In this document: positions 53,495 through 61,367 of the stretch, piece after piece
Layout of the letters: each line of letters opens with the position of its first letter
Position numbering within the stretch: position 1 is the stretch's first letter
Origin: JBGSMX01 sp963790405
Lineage (GTDB): Bacteria > Actinomycetota > Coriobacteriia > Anaerosomatales > JAGXFU01
Direction of reading: 5' to 3'
Length of the DNA: 64,000 nucleotides
Assembly (NCBI GenBank): GCA_963790405.1
Contig: CAWBOJ010000008.1
Location: 124,001 to 188,000 of the forward strand
Translations under genes and position numbers: made by a program
The notes under the pieces: model-generated
What the model saw: the letters and a program-made list of their open reading frames with translations, nothing else
The model's database searches: none
Told to the model about the DNA's origin: nothing

Positions 53495-53500
53495 TATGCT
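53495..53500 (+). promoter_or_regulatory. -10 element (TATGCT) before the small Rossmann gene
   Basis: TATGCT lies 52 bp upstream of ATG 53553, in the short gap after ispG. No good -35. Confidence 0.3.
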
Positions 53501-53552
53501 GTGTACCGATGTGCTAGCCACATCGATGCCGGTCGACATGAAGGAGGAGGAC

Positions 53553-53942
53553 ATGCCCGACAAGGTCCGCATTGCGGTGGTTGGGGGCGGACGTACTGGT
53601 GCGCCGCTGATCCAGGAGTTCATCAATCGTCCATTCGTAGAGCTCGTGGGTGTCGCCGACGTGAACCCGGCAAGTCCCGGGGCCACGATAGCTCACGAGC
53701 ACGGGGTTCCGTACACCGCCGACTACACTGAGTTTGCTGCTGAAGACGCGAACATCGACATCATCGTCGAGGTCTCAGGCGACCCGAAGGTGAAGCGCAC
53801 GCTCAAAGAGGCGTTCGTCGCACAGGGGAACCGCGAGACGCTCATCCTCCACGACATCGTCGCGCGGCTGATCATGAGCATGGTCGAGAACAGCAAGGAA
53901 CTGGTCCCGTCGCTTCATCCCGAGGATCTCGGTATCGGGTAG
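53553..53942 (+). CDS. Stand-alone NAD(P)-binding Rossmann-domain protein
   Basis: A 129-aa protein consisting of a nucleotide-binding Rossmann fold only: IAVVGGGRTGAPLIQEF near residue 6 (GxGxxG-like), VGVADVNPASPGA near 32 and IIVEVSGDPKVKRTL near 71. It resembles the N-terminal domain of GFO/IDH/MocA oxidoreductases, but the catalytic domain is absent. There is no sign of a downstream continuation in another frame. Similar domains occur as N-terminal modules of some sensor kinases. AGGAGGAGG before ATG 53553 is very strong. Function unknown; a redox (NAD) sensor is a guess. Confidence 0.6.
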   Translation: MPDKVRIAVVGGGRTGAPLIQEFINRPFVELVGVADVNPASPGATIAHEHGVPYTADYTEFAAEDANIDIIVEVSGDPKVKRTLKEAFVAQGNRETLILHDIVARLIMSMVENSKELVPSLHPEDLGIG

Positions 53943-53969
53943 ACTTGCCGAATGAGAGTGCACGTTTTG

Positions 53970-54006
53970 ACGGGTCGTGCCTCACGCGCGACCCGTTTCA
54001 CTTCTT
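53970..54006 (+). terminator. Probable intrinsic terminator
   Basis: ACGGGTCG (53970-53977) and CGACCCGT (53989-53996) form a perfect 8-bp stem, followed by TTCACTTCTTC. It ends the small Rossmann gene's transcript upstream of proS. The T-run is interrupted. Confidence 0.55.
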
Positions 54007-54035
54007 CGTAGACATCGATAGGGGAGCAGCACAGC

Positions 54036-55779
54036 ATGAGAACCGCCCTTCGCATGAGTGTCTTGCACGTCCCGACCCTCAAAGAGGACCCGGCTGAGGC
54101 CGAACTCGCGAGTCATCGTCTGCTCCTTCGCGCAGGGATGATTCGCAAGACAGCGGCAGGCATCTACACGTTTCTGCCGCTGGGGTGGCGCGCCCTGCAC
54201 AAGATCGAGCAGATCGTCCGAGAAGAGATGGACGCGATCGGTTCGCAGGAGATGATGATGCCGGCCGTGCAGCCCGCAGAGCTGTGGCACGAGTCCGGCC
54301 GCTGGGCCGACTACGGCCCCGAGCTCATGCGACTCAAGGACCGGCACGGTCGCGACTTCTGCCTTGGGCCCACGCACGAGGAGATCATCACTGCGACGAT
54401 TCGCGATGAGCTGCGATCCTACCGCGACCTGCCGAAATCGCTCTACCAGATCCAGGTGAAGTTCCGCGACGAGGTACGTCCGCGCTTCGGGCTACTCCGC
54501 GGCCGCGAGTTCATCATGAAGGATGCGTACAGCTTCCACGCGACCCAGGAGTCGCTCCAGGAGCACTACGACCAGCAGGCGCACGCTTACGGGCGCATCT
54601 GCGAGCGACTGGGTCTTGCGTATCGCCCCGTCGAGGCCGACTCCGGTCAGATCGGCGGCAAGGTCACGACCGAGTTCATGGCGCTTGCCGAGAACGGCGA
54701 AGCTGCGCTCGTCTACTGCGACTGCGGTTGGGCCGCCAACGTCGAGGCTGCCGAGACGGTCGTGCCGCGCACGCCGGCGGCAACCGAGCCGCGCGATCTT
54801 GAGACGCGTGCACACGCCCGAGATCCGCACAATCGCCGAAATCGCTCAGTTCCTGAGTATCGCCGAGCACGACACCGTGAAGACGATGGCGGGCAAGGTC
54901 GCTGACGAAGCTACGGGCACGAACCAACTCGTCTTCTTCTGCGTGCCTGGCGACCGCGAGCTCAATCCCTTGAAGGCCGACTGGGCTGTACCCGGTGTCG
55001 AACTGCTCGAAGAAGCCGACTTCGAGACCTACGGGATTCCCAAGGGCTCCCTCGGCCCCGTGAATCCGCCTGCGGGCGTGCGCGTCATCGCTGACGCTTC
55101 ACTCAAAGATGACGTTTCTTGGGCGGTTGGCGCCAACGAGAACGACTATCACCTGATCGGTGCCCAGCCGGGGCGCGACTTCGAGGTCGGCGAGTGGGCC
55201 GATCTGGTTCTCGCTGCACCTGGCGATGGCTGCCCTGAATGCGGCGGAACACTCAAGGGTGCCCGCGGCATCGAGGTCTCGCAGGTATTCCAGCTCGGCA
55301 CCAAGTACTCCGACTCCATGGGCGCTACGTTCACCGACGAAGACGGAACCGAGAAGCCCTTCATCATGGGCTGCTACGGCGTGGGCATCTCGCGCTCGCT
55401 CGCAGCCGTGATCGAGCAGCACAACGACGACAACGGCATCCTATGGCCGATGAGTGTGGCTCCGCTCGAGGTCGCGGTCATCCCACTCGGTCTCGAGTCC
55501 GAAGTCTTCGACCCGGCCGAGGAGATCTGGAACGCACTTGCTGACGCAGGTGTCGAAGTCGTCCTGGACGATCGCGACGAGCGCGCGGGTGTGAAGTTCG
55601 CCGACAACGATCTCATCGGCTTCCCGTACCAAGTTGTGGTGGGGAAGCGCGGCATCGCGAATGGTGTCATCGAGTTTAAGGACAGGCGCTCCGGAGAGCG
55701 CAGCGAACTGCCGATCGGGGAAGCTGCTGCGACGATTTCGGCGATTGTCGCCGACGAGCGCGCCAAATACACCCACTAG
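54036..55779 (+). CDS. proS: Prolyl-tRNA synthetase, bacterial type (one frameshift in this sequence)
   Basis: ProS charges tRNA-Pro. It has the class II catalytic core (LLLRAGMIRKTAAGIYTFLP; MMMPAVQPAELWHESGRW; LGPTHEEIIT; QIQVKFRDEVRPRFGLLRGR), the bacterial INS editing domain inserted around 230-400 (VKTMAGKV; LVFFCVPGDRELN) and the C-terminal anticodon-binding domain (EVAVIPLGL; DDRDERAGVKFADNDLIGFP). One extra base near 54807 lies at ETVHTPEIRTIAE. Corrected length is 580 aa. ATG 54036, with AGGGGAG upstream. Confidence 0.94.
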
Positions 55780-55863
55780 GGGAGAGCGGCGAGACAGCGC
55801 CTTGCCCGGTCGCCCGCCCAGGGTGCGAGAACGGGCACCGTCACACATGAGGGCCTTGGGAGC

Positions 55864-56790
55864 CTAGGGCCGGAACTCGAGCGGGCCTTCGGGGCCGAGA
55901 GTACCGGCTACTGTTTTCAGAGTCTCCAATACCGCACTGATGGTTGGCGAGCCGCCCGAGCCACGTCGTACAGCGGCGAAGATGTGGCGTTCGAGGGCGG
56001 GCTCCACCAGCGGCTGGATCTCGATATCGAGCCCGCGCAGGTCGGTCATCAGTGGAGCGAGGCCCACACCCAGCCCGGCTTCAATCGCTGAGCCAATGGC
56101 CCGAAAGTAGTTGCTCTCGAACGCAATCTTGGGCGTGAACCCCGCAGAGCGTGCAAGGTGCATGACGGCCTTCCGGCTCGCCGTGCTCGGCTGTGCCACA
56201 CACCAGTGCTCATGTGCAAGATCAGCGGCCCTCACCGGGTTCCCGGCAAGGGGATGTCTGCTCGGCAATACGACCACTATCGGTTCGTCGATCAATGGAT
56301 AACGGTCGATGCCCGGGTCTTTTGGTCGCGGGACGAAGTCCCACTCATGGGAGAGCGCCATGTCTATCTGCCCCGCCTTGACGGCCATCACCGCCCGCTC
56401 GGGCTCAAGATCGGCAACCGTGATTTCGAGATGAGGGTATGCCTGCGTGATTCTGGCTACCGCAGGCAGGGCGAAGCTCTGAGCGGCCGTCTGGAACGTG
56501 GACAGTCGCAGATGCCCAGTGACCTCTCCCGCAAAGGCTGTGACGTCGGCGACAGCCGTCTCGCAGTCGGCCAGAATCGTCTCCGCATGCACCACGAGAC
56601 GCCTCCCCGCGTCCGTAAGGCGGATCGATCGCGCAGTGCGCTCGAGGAGTGGGACACCCAGCTCCTGCTCAAGGACTTTCAGCTGGTGTGAGACGGCCGG
56701 GGGCGTGAGGTACAGCGCCTCGGCGGCGGCGATGATGGTTCCTCGCTCCGCCACCTCGCGCAAGATCCGCAACCGCGTCGTGTTCAGCAT
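55864..56790 (-). CDS. LysR-family transcriptional regulator
   Basis: The 308-aa protein has an N-terminal winged helix-turn-helix (LRILREVAERGTIIAAAEAL, then TPPAVSHQLKVLEQELG) and a LysR substrate-binding domain (LRLSTFQTAAQSF; GIDRYPLIDEPIVVVLPSRH). It is divergent from a membrane-protein gene across a 94-bp AT-rich gap, the typical arrangement for a LysR regulator and its target. The effector cannot be read from sequence. The 84-bp gap to proS holds TGCCCG/CGGGCA (about 55805-55837), a possible two-way terminator. Confidence 0.9.
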   Translation of the reverse strand: MLNTTRLRILREVAERGTIIAAAEALYLTPPAVSHQLKVLEQELGVPLLERTARSIRLTDAGRRLVVHAETILADCETAVADVTAFAGEVTGHLRLSTFQTAAQSFALPAVARITQAYPHLEITVADLEPERAVMAVKAGQIDMALSHEWDFVPRPKDPGIDRYPLIDEPIVVVLPSRHPLAGNPVRAADLAHEHWCVAQPSTASRKAVMHLARSAGFTPKIAFESNYFRAIGSAIEAGLGVGLAPLMTDLRGLDIEIQPLVEPALERHIFAAVRRGSGGSPTISAVLETLKTVAGTLGPEGPLEFRP

Positions 56791-56884
56791 CCGAACTCCT
56801 CAGCCTCAACATAGTTGTTGGTCACCGTAAATAAGCACAAATAGACTCTACCCTTCGCTCAGCCGAAGATAAACAGCGGAAGGC
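56791..56884. promoter_or_regulatory. Divergent LysR-target intergenic region
   Basis: A 94-bp AT-rich gap between the LysR gene and the membrane protein, with ATAGTTGTTGGTCACCGTAAAT and AAATAGACT tracts. It probably holds both promoters and the LysR T-N11-A site(s). No single operator can be fixed by eye. Confidence 0.45.
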
Positions 56885-57751
56885 ATGTGGATTTCGAGTC
56901 TAGGAGCACCGGTGATACTAGTTCTGGCGAAGGTACTGATCAGCCCACTGTTGTTGGCGACGTCCACGTTCGCGATGCAGAAGTGGGGTGGACTGGTCGG
57001 CGGACTGTTGCTTGGACTGCCATTGGTCTCCGGCCCGGTATCGGCGATGCTATTCGCTCAGTATGGTTCTCGTTTCGCGGTGCATGCCGCATATGGGACG
57101 CTCCTGGGGTTCGTAGCTGCAGGCATGTTCTGCACCTCATACGCGGTGGTTTCCCTCCGACGCCCATGGTGGCAGTCGCTGGCAGTCGCATACTCCACAT
57201 TCGTCGCTGTCGCCGGCCTGCTCTCGTTGGTGGACGTCTCACTCGGCTGGGTTCTCGCGCTCGTCCCTATGATCCTCGTACCGTTGGCGTTTTCGATCCG
57301 CGTGCCCGAGACCGCACACGATGAGCCAGTGCCCCGCAAGCGGATACTCGCTCTCCGGATGGCTCTCGCGGGTTTGATGGTCGTGCTCATCACGACGAGC
57401 GCTGACATGCTCGGGGCGGAAATCGCTGGGTTCCTGGCACCACTCCCCGTAATTGCCGCGATTATGGCGGCCTCGTCTCACCGACACAGCGGCAGTGACT
57501 CCGCACATCGAATCCTGCGCGGAGCGGTGCTCGGTTCGTGGGGCGGCGTAGCGTTCTTCTCGGTCATCATCCTGCTAAACGGTAGTGAAGGCCCGGCAAT
57601 CACCTACCTCGTGGCCACGATCTCGGCCGTGTGTGCCGGGCTGCTCGCGATAGGACTGCAGGCCACCGCCCGCAGTCTTCACATCCCGGAGCTGCACCTG
57701 ACGGTACCGGTGCTGAAGCCTTCATGGGGGCTGAGTAGGCACGCGGAGTAG
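56885..57751 (+). CDS. Multi-pass membrane protein, possible LysR target
   Basis: A 288-aa, strongly hydrophobic protein with about nine predicted membrane helices, arranged as two similar halves separated by a charged loop near residues 135-155. I do not recognise the family with certainty; small-molecule transport or export is likely from topology. GCGGAAGG precedes ATG 56885. Its divergence from a LysR gene suggests control by that regulator. No signal peptide or catalytic motif seen. Confidence 0.6.
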   Translation: MWISSLGAPVILVLAKVLISPLLLATSTFAMQKWGGLVGGLLLGLPLVSGPVSAMLFAQYGSRFAVHAAYGTLLGFVAAGMFCTSYAVVSLRRPWWQSLAVAYSTFVAVAGLLSLVDVSLGWVLALVPMILVPLAFSIRVPETAHDEPVPRKRILALRMALAGLMVVLITTSADMLGAEIAGFLAPLPVIAAIMAASSHRHSGSDSAHRILRGAVLGSWGGVAFFSVIILLNGSEGPAITYLVATISAVCAGLLAIGLQATARSLHIPELHLTVPVLKPSWGLSRHAE

Positions 57752-57984
57752 TTGACGCCTCGCAGGTGCTGGCTGATCAACCCGTCTTCCGTGAGCAATT
57801 CTGCCCGGGCACTCGCTGGAAGTAGCTGCATGCTGACAGGCCGCACTGTCCATTCGTGGGTTCCATCATGTTGGCAAACAGCCTTATGGGGAATCTCTCT
57901 ACACAAGAAGCGGTGTCTGCGGCTGTCTTCCAGCACTGACCGGGCGTTCGTTGTCATCCTCAGCGAACACAGAAGGAGGCAGCA
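57752..57984. other. 233-bp non-coding gap
   Basis: Between the membrane protein and the STAS-like gene. No supported reading frame, tRNA or strong terminator seen. AGAAGGAGG just before 57985 is the ribosome site of the next gene. A promoter for that gene is expected here but no clear hexamers stood out. Confidence 0.4.
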
Positions 57985-58359
57985 ATGCCGACCGACATCA
58001 GAATCATCCGGGCGCATGAGTTCGTCCAAGCCACCCCGGAAGGGCGAATCGATCTCGCCAGGACGAAGGAAGTGCTTACGGGAATCGCAATGGCTTCGGC
58101 CATCTCTGGTGACTTCGACGTCATCCTCGATACTCGAAACACGCAATCACAGATGGATGTGGCCGATCTTTGGCAACTGGCGGCGGAACTCCACAAGCAT
58201 CGCGAGGCGTTTTCTCGAAAGACCGCGGTTCTTGGTCCCCCAGAAAGATCCGACTACGCAGGGTTCTTCGCGCTTTGCGCCCAGGAGAGAGGCTTCGACG
58301 TCAGGGCATTCACTCATCTTGGGGATGCAATGGAATGGCTCGACCAGACTGACGCCTAG
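57985..58359 (+). CDS. STAS/SpoIIAA-like small protein
   Basis: A 124-aa soluble protein with alternating strand/helix pattern: VQATPEGRIDLARTKEVLTGI, then FDVILDTRNTQSQMDVADLWQLA, then RGFDVRAFTHLGDAMEWL at the end. This fits the SpoIIAA/STAS-like fold, in which VILDTR corresponds to the strand before the phosphorylation loop. There is no anti-sigma factor or kinase next to it. Strong AGAAGGAGG site before ATG 57985. Role unknown. Confidence 0.5.
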   Translation: MPTDIRIIRAHEFVQATPEGRIDLARTKEVLTGIAMASAISGDFDVILDTRNTQSQMDVADLWQLAAELHKHREAFSRKTAVLGPPERSDYAGFFALCAQERGFDVRAFTHLGDAMEWLDQTDA

Positions 58360-58567
58360 CACGTGATCCACCGCGTGTCTCGGTCAATTTGACCAGCATT
58401 GCCGTTTCTCAGAGTCCTTCGACGTCGTCAGCGTCGAACCCGCGATTCCGGCCGATGGTGCGCCGCATCAGGTATCCTCGGCATGGAAGCGCGCCAGGGG
58501 GGCGCTTCGGCTGAAGCGCAAGCACGTTCGATGCGGCTGAGTGCGCACATTGGAGGAAGAAGCCCTC

Positions 58568-59533
58568 ATGGTGCATGTCAGACACGAACCTGCGACGGTC
58601 CGCGCTATGGATCAGGACCGCAACCAGCCCATCATCCACATCCGGGGCTTCCGCATGGACTTCGACGGACACACCGTCCTTCGCGACCTGTCATTCGATG
58701 TAGAACGCGGCGAGACGTTCGGGTTCCTCGGCGCGAACGGCTCCGGGAAGACCACTACCATCCGGGCACTCCTCGGCCTGTACCGGCCGACCGCCGGAGA
58801 GCTGCACGTGGACGGTCGACAGTTCGAGCCCGAGTGTGGAGTCAACCTGGGCTACCTGCCCGAGGAGCGGGGCCTCTACAAGAAGGAATCCGTCATCAGC
58901 GTGATGACCTACTTCGGCCGGCTCAAAGGTCTCGACAAGCACGCCGCGTCATCGTGGTCGATGGACTACCTGGAACGTGTGGACCTCGCCGACAAGGCGA
59001 AAGCGCGAGTGGACAAGCTGTCCGGGGGTGAGCAGCAGAAGGTGCAGCTCGGCGTGACGATCATGGGCGAGCCGGAGCTGCTCATCTTGGATGAGCCCAC
59101 CAAGGGGTTCGATCCGGTGAACAGGCGCCTGTTGCTGAGCATCATCGAGGAGCGAAGGCAGGCGGGGGCCACCGTGCTGATGGTGACCCACCAGATGGAC
59201 GAGGTCGAACGGCTCTGCGATCGCGTGCTCCTGCTCAAGAACGGCGTCGCCGAGGCGTACGGGACCATCTCCCAGGTCCAGGCGCAGTACGGCGGCACGA
59301 CGGCGAAGGTGGCCTTCACGGGAGACATCCCGGACTCACCCCGCTACCGCGTGATGCGAAGCGATAACAACTACGCGGAGCTCGACCTCGATGAAGGCGT
59401 GGACGAGGCCGAGGTGCTTCGCGACCTGGTCCAGGCCGGAGTATCGGTGCGCAGCTTCGTCACGGGCAGGCCTTCGATGGACGACATCTTCGTGAGGGTC
59501 TACGGCAGCCACGACGAACCGGGCGAGGTGTAG
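58568..59533 (+). CDS. ABC transporter ATP-binding protein (NatA-like)
   Basis: The 321-aa ATPase has Walker A LGANGSGKTTTIRALLGL near residue 52, the signature LSGGEQQKVQLGVTIM near 149, Walker B LLILDEPTKGFD near 171 and the H-loop MVTHQMDE. The extended C-terminal domain (about 230-321) matches the COG4152/NatA type that pairs with ABC-2 permeases of the NatB type. ATG 58568 has GGAGGA upstream; an ATG 13 codons further in is possible. The 208-bp gap before it holds nothing I recognise. It is 3 bp from the permease gene. Confidence 0.9.
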   Translation: MVHVRHEPATVRAMDQDRNQPIIHIRGFRMDFDGHTVLRDLSFDVERGETFGFLGANGSGKTTTIRALLGLYRPTAGELHVDGRQFEPECGVNLGYLPEERGLYKKESVISVMTYFGRLKGLDKHAASSWSMDYLERVDLADKAKARVDKLSGGEQQKVQLGVTIMGEPELLILDEPTKGFDPVNRRLLLSIIEERRQAGATVLMVTHQMDEVERLCDRVLLLKNGVAEAYGTISQVQAQYGGTTAKVAFTGDIPDSPRYRVMRSDNNYAELDLDEGVDEAEVLRDLVQAGVSVRSFVTGRPSMDDIFVRVYGSHDEPGEV

Positions 59534-59536
59534 ACG

Positions 59537-60757
59537 ATGGCGCGACACAACATGAGCACCATCGTCTCGTTCGAGGTGAAGCGCACGCTGTCGAAGGCGG
59601 GCTTCTGGATCGCCACGCTGGTCGTTCCCGTCATCATGGGCGCCGTGATCGCGCTGATCGTGGTTGCCAACACGTCCACCGCCGAGAGCATCGATTCGCA
59701 AGAGAGCGCGCAGTTCACCTTCACGTACAGCGATGCGTCCGGGTACGTGATCCCGGCGGTGGCCCAGGCTTTCGGCGGCACCCTCGCGACCGACGAGGAG
59801 CAGGCGATCGCGGACGTGAGGGCGGGTCGCCTCGACGCTCACTTCGCGTATCCGGCTGATCCCACCCAGGAGCCGACACGGGTCTTCGCGGTGGACGAAG
59901 GGATCTTCGCGAACGGCAAGTATCCCGCCATCGCCTCAGAGATCCTGATCGCGAGCGCGCAGGCAGCCATGGACGACCAGTCCCTTGCCACGCTCGTTCG
60001 CGGTGACTTCCAGGTGTCCTCGACGAACTACAAGGAGGGCCGCGAGTCGACCGGACTTGCCGAGGTCATCCCACCGTTGCTGTTCTTGCTGGTCTTCTAC
60101 GCGAGCGTGATGCTCATGGGCAACCTGATGGCGACCAGCCTCCTCGAAGAGAAGGAGAACAGGGTCTCGGAGATGATCCTCACCACGATGGATCCGACAA
60201 CGATGGTGTCCGGCAAGGTGGTGTCACTCTTCATCGTCGGCGCGATCCAGATGGTGGCGATCTCGCTACCGGTCGTCGTGGGCTACCTGTTCTTCCGAGA
60301 GCAACTGAGACTGCCCTATGTCGACCTGGCGTCGCTGAGCTTCGAGCCGTGGCCGATGCTCGTGGGCGCGCTCCTCCTCATAGGTGGATTCTGCCTGGCC
60401 ACGACGACGTTGGCGGCAGCGGGCGCGATCATGCCGACTGCGCGGGACGCGGGAGCCATCGCCGCTCCGGTGTCGATCGTGCCGTTCGCCCCGCTGTGGG
60501 CGGCCGCACTGGTGCTCTCGAGTCCGCAATCCTTCGTCGTGCAGGTACTCACGTACTTCCCGTACACCGCGGCGCCAACGGCGATGCTGCGCAACGGGCT
60601 GGGGACTCTGAGTGCGGTAGAGGCGACGATCGTCATTGTCGAATTGTTCGTGCTGAGCTTCATCATCTTCCGCATTGCGGTTAGGCTGTTCCAGTACGGG
60701 TCGATCGAGTACTCGCAGAAGGTCGCCCTCAAGTCAGCGTTTGCCAAGCAGGAGTAG
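59537..60757 (+). CDS. ABC-2 family permease (NatB-like)
   Basis: The 406-aa membrane subunit has one N-terminal helix (about 23-44), a large extracytoplasmic domain (about 45-170), and five or six helices after residue 175. It carries the family pattern TSLLEEKENRVSEMILTTM (near 200) after the second helix, as in NatB/COG1668 exporters. With the preceding ATPase it forms an exporter of unknown substrate; Na+ or a peptide/antibiotic are the usual candidates. Stop and start spacing imply coupling. Confidence 0.88.
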   Translation: MARHNMSTIVSFEVKRTLSKAGFWIATLVVPVIMGAVIALIVVANTSTAESIDSQESAQFTFTYSDASGYVIPAVAQAFGGTLATDEEQAIADVRAGRLDAHFAYPADPTQEPTRVFAVDEGIFANGKYPAIASEILIASAQAAMDDQSLATLVRGDFQVSSTNYKEGRESTGLAEVIPPLLFLLVFYASVMLMGNLMATSLLEEKENRVSEMILTTMDPTTMVSGKVVSLFIVGAIQMVAISLPVVVGYLFFREQLRLPYVDLASLSFEPWPMLVGALLLIGGFCLATTTLAAAGAIMPTARDAGAIAAPVSIVPFAPLWAAALVLSSPQSFVVQVLTYFPYTAAPTAMLRNGLGTLSAVEATIVIVELFVLSFIIFRIAVRLFQYGSIEYSQKVALKSAFAKQE

Positions 60758-60891
60758 CGCCGCCGGCAACTTGACCGCTTGCCAGCCTTGCACTCGCTGC
60801 CTCTGACCCCCGCCTCCACCTGACTCACGCCAGGACTAGGCTGAGGCAAGCAATTCGTTCGCAGCTGAAACACACAGACGATAGGTGCAAC

Positions 60892-61179
60892 ATGGACAAT
60901 GCCAGTCTCATCGAGCAATTCATACGAATCGATTCAATCGACGACGGCGTGAATGTTCATGTCGGAACGGTGGTTTGGGAGAGCCCAACGCAACCGACCA
61001 CCATATGGACGCACGTCTTCACAGCCCCGCCGAGAATCCACCAGGCCGCTCTCGATCGAATGATTCAGCTTGTGTTGGAGACTCCAGACTACTTCGCAGT
61101 CTGCACGCTGTGTGGCGAACGAGTCCCCGCTGGCTGGATCTCAGATGACGGGATCTGCATGTCGTGCACCGGACGCTAG
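60892..61179 (+). CDS. Small protein with C-terminal zinc ribbon, unknown function
   Basis: A 95-aa soluble protein. The first 60 residues show no known motif. The end has CTLC and CMSC pairs separated by about 17 residues, probably one zinc site. ATG 60892 has a weak site (AGGTGC). No neighbour gives a clue, and I cannot name a family. The 134-bp gap before it contains no recognisable element. Confidence 0.5.
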   Translation: MDNASLIEQFIRIDSIDDGVNVHVGTVVWESPTQPTTIWTHVFTAPPRIHQAALDRMIQLVLETPDYFAVCTLCGERVPAGWISDDGICMSCTGR

Positions 61180-61367
61180 ACGACGTCGAGCCTGTCCGTC
61201 TGTAGGCCGCGCTCTGACCTGATGTCCTCGGCCCACACAGCGAGGGCGAGCCGAGGCTGAATGTGAACCTCTTCAACACCCACCGGAGCCTAGTTTTCTC
61301 TGCCGACGAGAGTATCATTGCCAGTTGAGTAGGCGGCACACTGCGTGGGCGACGGGGAGGTCGGGAC

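Noticed and set aside
53509..53517. ATG TGC TAG minimal ORF 8 nt after a -10 element
   Set aside because: Two codons are not enough to tell from chance, and the gene downstream has a strong ribosome site of its own.
30394..54807. Programmed +1 frameshifting as an explanation of the indels
   Set aside because: The sites share no slippery codon, stop codon, upstream ribosome-like sequence or downstream structure, and three events are in the opposite direction.
16294..55779. Calling acs, smc, ftsY, lepB-1, ffh, xerC, whiG, rpsB, tsf, frr, dxr, rseP and proS pseudogenes
   Set aside because: Most are essential single-copy genes, catalytic motifs are conserved in every segment, and removing single bases restores family lengths. 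Random decay would not leave this.
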